A DNA stretch of 64,000 nucleotides. Origin: Peribacillus folii. GTDB taxonomy: Bacteria; Bacillota; Bacilli; Bacillales; DSM-1321. The number at the start of each line of letters is the position of its first letter. Within the stretch, counting starts at the first letter, position 1. Both the position numbers and the translations under genes were made by a program. The notes under the pieces were generated by a model. That model searched no databases. It was given only the letters and a program-made list of their open reading frames with translations, and was not told the origin of the DNA. This document shows, in pieces, positions 38,026-46,595 of the stretch. Where the stretch lies: assembly GCF_030271255.1 (NCBI RefSeq), contig NZ_JASJOM010000008.1, positions 124,001 through 188,000 of the forward strand, in the 5' to 3' direction.

Positions 38026-39198
38026 TTAAATATCGGTCGAGAACATATACTTCTTGTAGTGATACCTGATGCTGAATATCAAGCCCATGGCCATCATGTT
38101 ACCCATTAGGGAGCTCCCTCCGTAGCTGACGAATGGAAGCGGTATGCCCGTAATCGGTAATAGTCCGACCGTCATGCCGATATTTTGAAAGACGTGGAAT
38201 GTCAGCATGCTTATGACTCCGACACAGATATATGTATAGAAGTTATTTTTCGTATCCATCCCCGTTTTGGTTATGTGATAGATCAATAGGAAAAACAGGG
38301 ATATGATGATGCTTGAGCCGATGAAGCCAAATTCTTCGCCGATGATGCTGAAAATGAAATCCGAGTGACTCTCGGGCAGGTACACTTCCCTGGAGCCGAT
38401 ACCCTTACCGGTAGTCTGGCCGGAGCCGATGGCCAATAAGGACTTGGTTAAATGATACCCTTCCGCGCTCGCATAATTATATGGATCGAGCCAGGAATAG
38501 ATGCGGCCAAACTGATAGGATTTTACCCCTAGGTATTTTTCCAGGAGCTCCGGCTTCCAAAGGACAAAGTAGAGGATCGTCCCAGCGATGACGATTCCTC
38601 CTGAAATGATCGGCAGCAAAATCTTCCATGAGATTCCTGAAATGAAAACCATGCCAATCATGATTGACATGATGACAAGCCCGGTGCCTAAATCCGGCTG
38701 TTGCATGATTAACAGGAGCGGCGCCCCTGTGACAATGCCAATCTTGATGAGCAGCCATAAGTCCGTTTGAATGGTCTTCAGCGTGTTCTTTAGATGATGG
38801 TTCGAGATGACATTTGCCAAGGCTAGGATCAGGAACACCTTCATGAATTCCGAAGGCTGAATCGAACCGATTCCTGGAATGACGAACCAGCTTCTTGCAC
38901 CGTTTATATTAGGTACGATGGATGTTGGCATAAGGATCAACAATAACAGCAAGAACAATCCGAACCCGTATGCATACCAGGATATTTTTTTTAATTGATC
39001 TGAATCAAGCGTGATGAAACCCAAAACGATCCCAATTCCCACTATATACCAAAATATTTGTTTAATTAAGAAGTTTTCCCCGTACTGCCCAGTCGTTTGG
39101 GCACTGTATATCGCCAAGCAGCTTCCCACGCATAATAACAGCAAGATCGTGACCAAAGAAAAATCTATTCGTGATGAAAATTTATTTTGTTCTTCCAT
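38026..39198 (-). CDS. rodA: RodA/FtsW/SpoVE-family peptidoglycan glycosyltransferase
   Basis: A 390-residue integral membrane SEDS protein with about ten membrane segments. Signature features are NGARSWFVIPGIGSIQPSEFMKV, the catalytic-loop Asp in IYSWLDPYNYASAEGYHLTKSLLAIGSG, GKGIGSREVYLPESHSDFIFSIIGEEFGF and the C-terminal GLLPITGIPLPFVSYGGSSL. SEDS proteins polymerise glycan strands with a class B penicillin-binding protein. Length and the HSDFIFSIIGEE form fit RodA rather than FtsW. No partner PBP gene is nearby, so it may be an accessory RodA copy. The ATG at 39198 follows AAGGGAGAG. Confidence 0.85.
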   Translation of the reverse strand: MEEQNKFSSRIDFSLVTILLLLCVGSCLAIYSAQTTGQYGENFLIKQIFWYIVGIGIVLGFITLDSDQLKKISWYAYGFGLFLLLLLILMPTSIVPNINGARSWFVIPGIGSIQPSEFMKVFLILALANVISNHHLKNTLKTIQTDLWLLIKIGIVTGAPLLLIMQQPDLGTGLVIMSIMIGMVFISGISWKILLPIISGGIVIAGTILYFVLWKPELLEKYLGVKSYQFGRIYSWLDPYNYASAEGYHLTKSLLAIGSGQTTGKGIGSREVYLPESHSDFIFSIIGEEFGFIGSSIIISLFFLLIYHITKTGMDTKNNFYTYICVGVISMLTFHVFQNIGMTVGLLPITGIPLPFVSYGGSSLMGNMMAMGLIFSIRYHYKKYMFSTDI

Positions 39199-39336
39199 AC
39201 TTAACTCTCCCTTAAAAAGGCTCCTGCGATACATCTTCAAATACACTTATCCATTATACTTTAAACAAATAAAATCACAACTATATCGAAGAATAGTTTA
39301 CCGGGCAGACCGCATGGAACCGTTCAGCTGGAAAAA

Positions 39337-40218
39337 TTAAGCATACCTTTCCTTCGACTTCCTCCGTTTCAGCAATCTGCTCACCAATCCATGGGTAGGG
39401 GAAAAGAGAAAGGCGAGACAAAATAATGAAGCGGCCGATCCCACCATACAGCCGGATATCGAGGCATCCAGAATCGTAGCCGAATAGTAACCGATGACGG
39501 AGCTCAGAACCCCGACGACGATACTGACTTTGATCATCCCGCTTAGGCGATCCGACAATAAGTACGCCGTCGCCGCTGGAATGATGAGCATTCCAACCAC
39601 CAATATCGAGCCTACACTATCAAAGGAGGCTACGGTAGTCATCGAAATGAGGCTCATCAATACATAATGAAACAGCAGGACAGGAATTCCCATTGCAGCC
39701 GCCAGCGCCGGATCGAAGGAGACGAGCTTGAATTGCTTGAAGAAAACGAATATCAGGATGAGGTTCAGGATAAAGCAGCTTCCCACAATCCAAACGGCTT
39801 TCGGTCCGGCCTCGATCCCGCCAATTGTCAGCGTGTTCCATGGAGTATAGGCAATTTCACCATAAAGGACATGCTCCAGGTCAAAATCTATTTGTTGCGT
39901 ATATAAGCTCACCAGTACGATGCCCGCTGCAAAAAGGGAGGTGAAGACAATGCCGATCGCCGCGTCAGCCTGGACGCCGGACGATTGGAAAAGCTGGATC
40001 AAGAATACTGTGAGCAATCCTAGCGCCGCTGCCCCGACCAGCATTGGGACGGAATCGCGGGTTCCGGTTAGTAAAAAGGCCAATACGATGCCCGGCAACA
40101 CGGAATGACTGATCGCATCCCCTATCAACGTCATTTTCCTCACGATTAAGAAGCAGCCTAAAACACTGCAGGAACCCGCCACCAATGCGCCAACCAAGAT
40201 AATCCAAAAATCATTCAT
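39337..40218 (-). CDS. mntD: MntD, manganese ABC transporter permease
   Basis: A 293-residue permease of the zinc/manganese ABC-3 family with eight or more membrane segments (GSCSVLGCFLIVRKMTLIGDAISHSVLPGIVLAFLL at the start; STTVASFDSVGSILVVGMLIIPAATAYLL later). Its start overlaps the mntC stop by four bases. It is one of two non-identical permeases of the mntABCD importer and the last gene of the operon. Confidence 0.9.
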   Translation of the reverse strand: MNDFWIILVGALVAGSCSVLGCFLIVRKMTLIGDAISHSVLPGIVLAFLLTGTRDSVPMLVGAAALGLLTVFLIQLFQSSGVQADAAIGIVFTSLFAAGIVLVSLYTQQIDFDLEHVLYGEIAYTPWNTLTIGGIEAGPKAVWIVGSCFILNLILIFVFFKQFKLVSFDPALAAAMGIPVLLFHYVLMSLISMTTVASFDSVGSILVVGMLIIPAATAYLLSDRLSGMIKVSIVVGVLSSVIGYYSATILDASISGCMVGSAASLFCLAFLFSPTHGLVSRLLKRRKSKERYA

Positions 40219-41138
40219 GATGTATATCTCCCTTTCCTTCTTTCCTGTTCAAGAGAATGATTCTTTTTTAATGAGACCCTTCTCCATACCGATGAAAGCA
40301 CTCCCCGTTTCGGTGCAAAAAGCAAGGAAAAGAAAAACCATGCCGTAGCGGATAAGACGATCAGCGGTCCTGTCGGCAAATTATTGACGGACGTACTGAT
40401 CAGTGTACCGGATACACCGCTCAGCATTCCGAAGATCCCGGACAGGATGACCATGATATGCAGGCGCTCCGTCCAATATCTGGCGGATACCGCAGGTGTG
40501 ATCAGTAAGGAGGCCATCAATACGACACCGACGGCCTGGATGCCGATAACGACAGCCGCCACAATCAGCATCATGATGAAATAATCGAGAAAAACGACCG
40601 GCAATCCCATTCCTTTGGCAAACCCTGGGTCAAAGGATAGCAATTTGAATTCTTTAAAAAACAACGTGCAGGTGAAAATCAGTATAAAGGAAACGGCCAT
40701 CATCATATATACATCGGACATGACCATTGACGCCGTCTGCCCGAATAGAAACGTATCCAGCCCGCTCTGGTTTCCATACTCGCTCTGCTGGATCTGCGTG
40801 AGCATGACGATCCCAAAGCCAAAGAAGGAGGATAATACGATTCCCAAAGCTGCATCCTGCTTAATCTTGCTGTACCTCGTGAGTACACTTATCAAGAAAA
40901 CGGCTGCCAATCCTGCCAATGCCGCCCCAATAAGAAAGAAGGAAGTCGATTTCACCCCAGTCAGCATGAAGGCGATGCAAATGCCGGGTAACGCTGCGTG
41001 TGCGAGCGTATCTCCAAGCAAAGACTGCTTTCTGAGATAAGCAAAGCTTCCAATGACGCCGCTGCTTAAACCGAGGAACATCGTACCAAGCAAGATCCAT
41101 CTCGTATTGGGATCAGTCATGATATCCAGTAAATTCAT
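40215..41138 (-). CDS. mntC: MntC, manganese ABC transporter permease
   Basis: A 307-residue ABC-3 family permease, paralogous to MntD (GSFAYLRKQSLLGDTLAHAALPGICIAFMLTG, AVGVVLMASLLITPAVSARYWTERL). A hydrophilic tail of about 30 residues (RRVSLKKNHSLEQERRKGRYTS) extends into the cytosol. The ATG at 41138 has GAGG eight bases upstream. It starts 10 bases after mntB and overlaps mntD. Confidence 0.9.
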   Translation of the reverse strand: MNLLDIMTDPNTRWILLGTMFLGLSSGVIGSFAYLRKQSLLGDTLAHAALPGICIAFMLTGVKSTSFFLIGAALAGLAAVFLISVLTRYSKIKQDAALGIVLSSFFGFGIVMLTQIQQSEYGNQSGLDTFLFGQTASMVMSDVYMMMAVSFILIFTCTLFFKEFKLLSFDPGFAKGMGLPVVFLDYFIMMLIVAAVVIGIQAVGVVLMASLLITPAVSARYWTERLHIMVILSGIFGMLSGVSGTLISTSVNNLPTGPLIVLSATAWFFFSLLFAPKRGVLSSVWRRVSLKKNHSLEQERRKGRYTS

Positions 41139-41148
41139 CGTGTACACC

Positions 41149-41904
41149 TCATTTTAATAAAAGGCCGGATTTCGTATCTGGCAGTATCGCTAAGCGGCCT
41201 CCATAGGTTTCCTGCAAGTATTCGGGAATGAACACTTCTTGAGTCGGGCCAATTTTCATCAATCTTTTATTCAATAACATCGTCCAGTCGAAATATTCCT
41301 TGACGGTCGAAAGGTCATGATGCACAACCAAAACCGTTTTTCCCTTTTCCTTCAAATCCATCAATAATTGGATGATGGCTTTCTCGGTTGCTGCATCGAC
41401 ACCCACGAACGGTTCATCCATGAAATAGATATCCGCTTCCTGTGCCAGCGCACGAGCCAGAAAAATCCGCTGCTGCTGTCCGCCTGATAGCTGGCTGATC
41501 TGCCGGTTGGCATATTCGGCCATCCCCACCTTATCCAAGCACTCCATCGCCTTTTGTTTTTCTGACTTACCTGGGCGCTTCAGCCAGCCAAGGTGGCCAT
41601 ATCTCCCCATCATCACGACATCGAGGGCGTTGGTCGGGAAATCCCAATCCACCGATTCCCGCTGCGGAACATAGCCGATGCTTTTTCTCATCGATTTATA
41701 CGTGGCCCCCTTAATTGTGATGTCTCCGGATAATTTCGGAACCAATTCAAGTATCCCTTTGATCAAGGTTGATTTGCCTGCTCCGTTAGGGCCGATGATA
41801 CCGATCAAATTCCCTTCCGGCACCTCGAATGAGACATCCTCGACAACCGGTTTCTTATGATAAGCAATCGTTAAATCCTCTACCTTCAATGCCGCTTGCT
41901 CCAT
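41149..41904 (-). CDS. mntB: MntB, manganese ABC transporter ATPase
   Basis: A 251-residue ATPase with Walker A GPNGAGKST, signature LSGGQQQR, Walker B IYFMDEP and the switch His in VLVVHHDL. The sequence is typical of zinc/manganese importers (VPQRESVDWDFPTNALDVVMMGRYGHLGW). It pairs with the MntC/MntD permeases and the binding protein encoded just upstream (12-base gap). Confidence 0.92.
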   Translation of the reverse strand: MEQAALKVEDLTIAYHKKPVVEDVSFEVPEGNLIGIIGPNGAGKSTLIKGILELVPKLSGDITIKGATYKSMRKSIGYVPQRESVDWDFPTNALDVVMMGRYGHLGWLKRPGKSEKQKAMECLDKVGMAEYANRQISQLSGGQQQRIFLARALAQEADIYFMDEPFVGVDAATEKAIIQLLMDLKEKGKTVLVVHHDLSTVKEYFDWTMLLNKRLMKIGPTQEVFIPEYLQETYGGRLAILPDTKSGLLLK

Positions 41905-41916
41905 CTTTTCTCCCCC

Positions 41917-42840
41917 TTATTTCAAAGCATGGACGATAATATCTGTATTATGACGGACCATGCCGATATAGGTTCCTTCTTCCGTACCCTTTTCGCCCAT
42001 CGCATCCGAAAATAATTCACCGCCGATTTTTACGCTGTGGCCCTGCTTGGCAGCTCCTTGAATGACGGCCTCGATCGCCTTCCTCGGAACGCTTGACTCT
42101 ATGAAAATCGCTTTTATTTTATTCTCGACAAGGTAATTCCGCATATCCGTCACATCTTTTGAGCCATATTCCGACAATGTGTTGATTCCCTGAAGGCCCC
42201 TGACGTCCAGGCCATATGACTGCCCGTAGTAACCGAAAGCATCATGTGCTGTAACAAGCACCCGTTGGTCTTCGGGAATTTTATTTATTTCGTCCTGAAC
42301 GTATCGATCCAGCTCCTTCAATTGCAAAACATATTTTTCGTAATGTCCGAGATAGTCCGCTTCATGATCTGGGTCATTGGCAATCAATTCTTTCTTCACG
42401 GCCCCTGCCGCAACGATCCACAGCTTTACATCAAACCAAACGTGGGGATCATGTTCCGTTGCACTTACTTTACGAAGCTGGTCTTCCTTAAAATCCTCCG
42501 TTACCGCAATCGTCGGTTTATTCTTGCCCATCATTTCAAAGATATCGGTCATCTTCCCCTCCAGATGGACGCCATTATAAAAGATCATATCAGCGGCATC
42601 CAAGGTCTTCACATCGCCTTGTGTGGCCTTATAAAGATGGGGGTCCACTCCCGGTCCCATTAAACTCGTGACCTCGACATGTTTACCGCCGATATTCTCA
42701 ATCAAATCCCCTATCATTCCTGTTGTGGCAACAATCTTCAACTTGCCATTGCCTTCATCCTGTTTGGCGGTATCATTGCCGCATCCCGTTAACATGAGCA
42801 ATGCAGCAAGCACGCCTCCTATCGTTTTTATGAACCCCAA
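41917..42840 (-). CDS. mntA: MntA, manganese-binding lipoprotein
   Basis: A 307-residue cluster A-I metal-binding lipoprotein. The signal peptide ends in lipobox LTGC. Metal ligands are expected at His in VDPHLYKATQGD, His in EHDPHVWFDVKLW, Glu in SEYGSKD/IFIESSV and Asp near the C-terminus (FSDAMGEKGTEEGTY). The long zinc-type His-rich loop is absent, which favours manganese. TTG at 42840 is supported by GGAGG eight bases upstream. First gene of mntABCD, with a candidate MntR box 34 bases upstream. Confidence 0.9.
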   Translation of the reverse strand: MGFIKTIGGVLAALLMLTGCGNDTAKQDEGNGKLKIVATTGMIGDLIENIGGKHVEVTSLMGPGVDPHLYKATQGDVKTLDAADMIFYNGVHLEGKMTDIFEMMGKNKPTIAVTEDFKEDQLRKVSATEHDPHVWFDVKLWIVAAGAVKKELIANDPDHEADYLGHYEKYVLQLKELDRYVQDEINKIPEDQRVLVTAHDAFGYYGQSYGLDVRGLQGINTLSEYGSKDVTDMRNYLVENKIKAIFIESSVPRKAIEAVIQGAAKQGHSVKIGGELFSDAMGEKGTEEGTYIGMVRHNTDIIVHALK

Positions 42841-42873
42841 CCAAAAACCCTCCTTTTTTCCGAACCTAAAAAT

Positions 42874-42889
42874 TTTTCCTTAGTGCAAA
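42874..42889 (-). promoter_or_regulatory. Candidate MntR box of mntABCD
   Basis: On the minus strand TTTGCACTAAGGAAAA closely resembles the Bacillus MntR site TTTGCCTTAAGGAAAC. It lies between a possible promoter (TTGAGC at 42945-42940, 16-base spacer, TATAAA at 42923-42918) and the mntA ribosome site, a position suited to repression by Mn-bound MntR. Confidence 0.65.
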
Positions 42890-43020
42890 TCTTGGTGTAA
42901 ATTTTTTTATATTGTCGTTTATACTAAAAAGTTTCCTTTGCTCAACTTATTTTATACTATACACAAATATTCAAAAAAAGTGCAACTATTTTATTTCACA
43001 TCGGTTTTCCCACAACAAAT

Positions 43021-43049
43021 ACTGCTCGGAATGCCTTGTTCCAAGCAGT
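43021..43049 (-). terminator. Hairpin after the 29-residue membrane peptide gene
   Basis: On the minus strand ACTGCTTGGAA and TTCCGAGCAGT form an 11-bp stem with one G-T pair and a 7-base loop. Only a weak T-rich tail (ATTTGTTG) follows. It separates the small gene from the mnt promoter. Confidence 0.6.
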
Positions 43050-43164
43050 AAGGATGGTGTATGCACGTAAAGGTGAAGGTATGGTTATATTGCGGGGCGG
43101 GAATGGTGAATATAAAGCAGAGGGACATTCCGGCATGCCCAAAATCCTACATGCCTCAACGAAA

Positions 43165-43254
43165 TCATTTTACCTTTTTCGAAGATATTGCCAAGTACGC
43201 CAAGCCCAATTCGATCGCGCAAAGTGCAATCAGGCTGATTAATGTTTGAATCAT
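43165..43254 (-). CDS. Small membrane peptide, holin-like-toxin type
   Basis: A 29-codon frame: MIQTLISLIALCAIELGLAY..., one hydrophobic helix followed by a basic tail SSKKVK. The ribosome site GGGGAGGAGGAGATCG is among the strongest in the window and ideally spaced, and a hairpin follows. Size, single helix and Lys tail resemble the small holin-like or type I toxin peptides of Firmicutes, but no antisense RNA promoter is evident. Function is uncertain. Confidence 0.6.
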   Translation of the reverse strand: MIQTLISLIALCAIELGLAYLAISSKKVK

Positions 43255-43295
43255 TCGATCTCCTCCTCCCCTAAGACTTGAATCAAGCTTAAAGG

Positions 43296-43378
43296 ATGAA
43301 ACCCATATCATAACAACCCCCCATCCCAAAAAATATCCAACGGAAACTACGGCACTCTTGCTCTGAAATGGGTTTCAT
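43296..43378. promoter_or_regulatory. Inverted pair of 11-bp sites between the small peptide gene and the LacI gene
   Basis: ATGAAACCCAT (43296-43306) and its exact reverse complement ATGGGTTTCAT (43368-43378) lie 61 bases apart in a divergent promoter region. The second copy sits just before TACAAT, a likely -10 of the regulator gene; the first is 42 bases before the peptide gene. They are candidate binding sites for the LacI-type regulator. Confidence 0.5.
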
Positions 43379-43414
43379 AAGGTACAATAAACTAAAAGAA
43401 AAACGGTGATTCCC

Positions 43415-44377
43415 ATGACAAATATTAAAGAAATTGCCCAGTTTGCCGGTGTATCCGTTTCAACGGTATCTCGTGTATTGAATAATCATCCGTATGTAAG
43501 CCCCGATAAAAGGGAAAGTGTCCTGCAAGCCATTGAACGCTTGAATTATTCACGGAACATCAATGCCATTCATCTTTCAAAGGGAAAAACGAACCTCATC
43601 GGCATCATTCTCCCCTTCACCAATCATCCCTATTACGGGGCGATCGTGAACGGAATCACGAAGCAGGCGAATGCAATCGGGCATCATATTGTCATCTTTC
43701 AGACCTATTATGAAAGAGAGAAGGAAATTCAAGCCTTGAATATGCTGCAAATGAAGCAACTGGATGGCATTATCGTCTGTTCCCGGATTTCGGAAATGAA
43801 AGTCCTTCTAAGTTACCAAACCTATGGACCGATCATCTTATGTGAAGATACCGCCCAGGCTGAATTATCATCCATCAGCATCGATCATTACGCAGCATTT
43901 TCCTGTGCGCTTGAATACGTGATTGCCAAAGGCTATACGAAGATCGGCTACAGCCTCGGCCGTAAAAAAAGCAGGAACAGTTATCTTCGAACGAAGGCCT
44001 TCACCGACATCATGACAAAACATCAGCTTCAGCACAATCCAGATTGGCTCTTCGAGGGCAGTTACCATATCAAGGACGGTGTCCAATTGTTTCAGGACTG
44101 GAGTTCATTGCCCGACAAACCGGAGGCCATCATCATCACGAATGATGACACGGCTGCCGGATTCATCCTTACGGCCAATAAATCGGGCATAAGGGTACCA
44201 AAAGATGTGGCAATCCTCGGCTTCAACAATGATAGCCTCAGTGAGATGCTTGATATCTCGACCATTTCCTTGCCACTAGAATGGATCGGGAAAATGGCGG
44301 TGGACCTGTTCGAGAATCCCGAAGTCATCAAACATGTGAAACTGGACTACTCCCTTATTAAAAGAAAGACCGTTTAA
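43415..44377 (+). CDS. LacI/GalR-family transcriptional regulator
   Basis: A 320-residue repressor. The N-terminal helix-turn-helix is NIKEIAQFAGVSVSTVSRVLNNHPYVSPDKRESVLQAIERLNY (3-45), with hinge ARAIHLSKGKTN-like sequence, followed by a periplasmic-binding-type effector domain (IGIILPFTNHPYYGAIVNGI; AIIITNDDTAAGFILTANKSGIRVPKDVAILGFNND). The effector is not identifiable. The ATG at 43415 has GGTGAT upstream. No sugar-use operon is adjacent; the only divergent neighbour is the 29-residue peptide gene. Confidence 0.85.
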   Translation: MTNIKEIAQFAGVSVSTVSRVLNNHPYVSPDKRESVLQAIERLNYSRNINAIHLSKGKTNLIGIILPFTNHPYYGAIVNGITKQANAIGHHIVIFQTYYEREKEIQALNMLQMKQLDGIIVCSRISEMKVLLSYQTYGPIILCEDTAQAELSSISIDHYAAFSCALEYVIAKGYTKIGYSLGRKKSRNSYLRTKAFTDIMTKHQLQHNPDWLFEGSYHIKDGVQLFQDWSSLPDKPEAIIITNDDTAAGFILTANKSGIRVPKDVAILGFNNDSLSEMLDISTISLPLEWIGKMAVDLFENPEVIKHVKLDYSLIKRKTV

Positions 44378-44428
44378 AGGCATTGCCTCTTTCCTCAACT
44401 AGGAAAAAATAACCACGAAAATTAATCA

Positions 44429-44457
44429 TTGCTATATCTTTGAGATTATTTTATAAT
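44429..44457 (+). promoter_or_regulatory. Sigma-A type promoter of the lysine riboswitch transcript
   Basis: TTGCTA, 17-base spacer, TATAAT. The start point would be near 44464, giving a leader of about 400 bases before lysP. Confidence 0.65.
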
Positions 44458-44580
44458 TTTAATATAGTAAAGTTTACTCAATCACTAGTAATCTATCAGC
44501 GGTTGCATGAGTAAAGAGTGCCATGCGTTTTCTCGCAATGACACGCAACGATTCACTATAATTGAATACTTCCTCATTTA

Positions 44581-44765
44581 CCGATGAGTTAGAGGCTGCA
44601 GCTTATAAAAGTATTACGGACGAGATCCTGGAAGATTGACGACTCCGCTAGAAAGGATAAGTTGCCGAAGTTAGGGTATATTCCATGTATATTCTCGCTG
44701 GCGGTGTTGCCGAACAGGAACATCACTGTCACGTTTTTTATAAAGCGTGGGGAGCTATCTTCGGA
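44581..44765 (+). ncRNA. Lysine riboswitch (L-box)
   Basis: Conserved L-box pieces appear in order: GATGAGTTAGAGGCTGCA, AAAAGTATT, GAAAGGATAAGTTGCCGAAG, GCTGGCGGTG, CACTGTCAC and GGGGAGCTATC, closed by a CCGA/TCGG outer pair. The following hairpin at 44786-44824 is the terminator, and the next gene is a lysine-type permease, which fits. Confidence 0.9.
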
Positions 44766-44785
44766 AGGATAAACGGGTTTATTAT

Positions 44786-44824
44786 AAACAGCCGTCGATC
44801 TTTTTCGACTGCTGTTTTTTGTTT
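44786..44824 (+). terminator. Lysine riboswitch terminator
   Basis: AACAGCCGTCGA and TCGACTGCTGTT form a 12-base stem with one mismatch, followed by a T-run. Confidence 0.9.
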
Positions 44825-44863
44825 TTTCCGTATCCTTCCAATAAAAAAGGAGTGTAACATCAA

Positions 44864-46315
44864 TTGTCAAATTCTCAGCCAACATCAAGCCCCACTGAAT
44901 TGAAAAGGAGCCTGAAGGCGCGTCACTTAATGATGATTTCTTTAGGCGGCACGATCGGAACGGGCCTATTTTTAGCAAGCGGCGGCGCCATCCATTCTGC
45001 CGGTCCCGGCGGCGCCCTCGTGGCATATGCCGTAATAGGCATCATGGTTTATTACTTAATGACAAGTCTTGCAGAAATGGCAGCATACATGCCTGTGGCC
45101 GGTTCATTCCGGGTCTACGCATCCAAATTCGTCGATCCATCCTTCGGTTTTGCCATCGGTTGGAACTACTGGTATAACTGGGCCATCACCATTGCTGCTG
45201 AATTGGCAGCCGTTGTCTTGATCATGAAGTTCTGGTTTCCTGATACTCCCTCCTTCATATGGAGTGCCATTGCCCTGATCATGATGTTCTTGATCAATTA
45301 CATGTCCGTTAAAGGCTTCGGCGAAGCCGAATTCTGGTTTGCCATGATCAAAGTCGTGACAGTCGTGATATTCCTGATTACAGGTGTCCTGATCATTCTA
45401 GGCATCATGGGCGGGAAGGACCCGATCGGTTTCTCCAACTTCACGATCGGTGATGGTCCCTTTAATGGAGGCTTCTTCACGATCTTGGGCGTATTCATGG
45501 CAGCCGGTTTTTCATTCCAAGGAACAGAATTGCTTGGAGTGACGGCGGGGGAAAGCGAAGATCCGGAAAAAAATATTCCTAAAGCGATCAGATCGGTTTT
45601 CTGGCGCATTCTCTTATTCTACATCCTGGCCATTTTCGTCATTGGCATGATCATTCCATTTACGGATTCGCGTTTGCTTAGTGAAGATGTTGCCGTCAGT
45701 CCTTTCACGCTCGTTTTCGAGCGCGCAGGCCTTGCCTTTGCAGCCTCGATCATGAACGCGATCATTTTATCATCCGTACTTTCAGCCGGTAACTCTGGCA
45801 TGTATGCCTCGACCCGTATGCTTTGGGACTTGGCACGTGATGGAAAAGCGCCAAAATTCCTTGGCAAGCTGGATAAACGGGGAGTTCCGGTCAATGCCCT
45901 TATCGTCACCGCTTTAGTTGGCTGCCTTGCTTTCCTTGCTTCATTCTTCGGCGACGGCGTCGTGTATATTTGGTTATTGAATGCTTCTGGTATGGCTGGC
46001 TTCGTTACTTGGGTCGGGATTGCGATTGCCCACTACCGGTTCCGCAAAGCCTATTCCGCTCAAGGGCTTGATTTGAATGACTTGCCGTATCGCGCATTGG
46101 GATTCCCATTCGGACCCATCTTTGCTCTTGTTCTATGCATCATCATCATTATTGGACAAGGCTACCAAGCTTTCTCAAGCGACGGGATCGACTGGAATTC
46201 CATGTTCGTTTCCTACATCGGGCTGTTTTTATTCTTCGTCTTATGGTTCGGTTACAAGTGGAAGCATAAAACGAAGATCATCCCCCTTGAGGAATGTGAT
46301 CTTAAAACGAAATGA
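44864..46315 (+). CDS. lysP: LysP-type lysine permease
   Basis: A 483-residue amino acid/proton symporter of the APC superfamily with 12 predicted membrane segments. The first helix has ISLGGTIGTGLFLASGGAIHSAGPGG and helix 6 carries the substrate-contact region GFSFQGTELLGVTAGESEDPEKNIPKAIRSVFWRI, both typical of LysP. The upstream lysine riboswitch makes lysine the expected substrate. It starts at TTG with AAGGAG 11 bases upstream. Single gene, ended by a strong hairpin. Confidence 0.9.
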   Translation: MSNSQPTSSPTELKRSLKARHLMMISLGGTIGTGLFLASGGAIHSAGPGGALVAYAVIGIMVYYLMTSLAEMAAYMPVAGSFRVYASKFVDPSFGFAIGWNYWYNWAITIAAELAAVVLIMKFWFPDTPSFIWSAIALIMMFLINYMSVKGFGEAEFWFAMIKVVTVVIFLITGVLIILGIMGGKDPIGFSNFTIGDGPFNGGFFTILGVFMAAGFSFQGTELLGVTAGESEDPEKNIPKAIRSVFWRILLFYILAIFVIGMIIPFTDSRLLSEDVAVSPFTLVFERAGLAFAASIMNAIILSSVLSAGNSGMYASTRMLWDLARDGKAPKFLGKLDKRGVPVNALIVTALVGCLAFLASFFGDGVVYIWLLNASGMAGFVTWVGIAIAHYRFRKAYSAQGLDLNDLPYRALGFPFGPIFALVLCIIIIIGQGYQAFSSDGIDWNSMFVSYIGLFLFFVLWFGYKWKHKTKIIPLEECDLKTK

Positions 46316-46322
46316 TCCATAA

Positions 46323-46360
46323 AAAGGACCTGGTCTCCCAATTAGGGAACCAGGTCCTTT
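46323..46360. terminator. Bidirectional terminator between lysP and the ger operon
   Basis: AAAGGACCTGGT and ACCAGGTCCTTT form a perfect 12-bp stem. Confidence 0.93.
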
Positions 46361-46361
46361 G

Positions 46362-46583
46362 TCAATTCAAATGATAAACACCGCATTCATAAGGGCAAAA
46401 GGGTTCAAGTGAATTCCGGTACCCTTCTCCGCATAATTGCCGATCAGCTTTGGAAAGCAGCTTCCCTGGCAGTGAAAAGGCCGCATACTCCTCTTGAAAG
46501 CTGCAAAGCAACAGCAGCCTTCCTCCTTCACACATCGACACAATCCTTCCATCCATATCCTTATTTAAAGGAGGGAACTTCAT
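46362..46583 (-). CDS. Small hypothetical protein after the ger operon
   Basis: A 73-residue protein (PPLNKDMDGRIVSMCEGGRLLLLCSFQEEYAAFSLPGKLLSKADRQLCGEGYRNSLEPFCPYECGVYHLN) with five cysteines, three of them near the C-terminus. It starts 12 bases after the gerC-type stop and stops at the shared terminator, which favours a real gene on the ger transcript. The ribosome site is weak (AGAGAAT). Family not recognised. Confidence 0.5.
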   Translation of the reverse strand: MKFPPLNKDMDGRIVSMCEGGRLLLLCSFQEEYAAFSLPGKLLSKADRQLCGEGYRNSLEPFCPYECGVYHLN

Positions 46584-46595
46584 AATATTCTCTAT

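Noticed and set aside
43036-43242. Plus-strand ORFs opposite the 29-residue membrane peptide
   Set aside because: No ribosome site; the minus-strand peptide has a strong one and a membrane-helix pattern.
44589-45026. 145-codon minus-strand ORF over the lysine riboswitch
   Set aside because: It overlaps the riboswitch, terminator and lysP start; no ribosome site.
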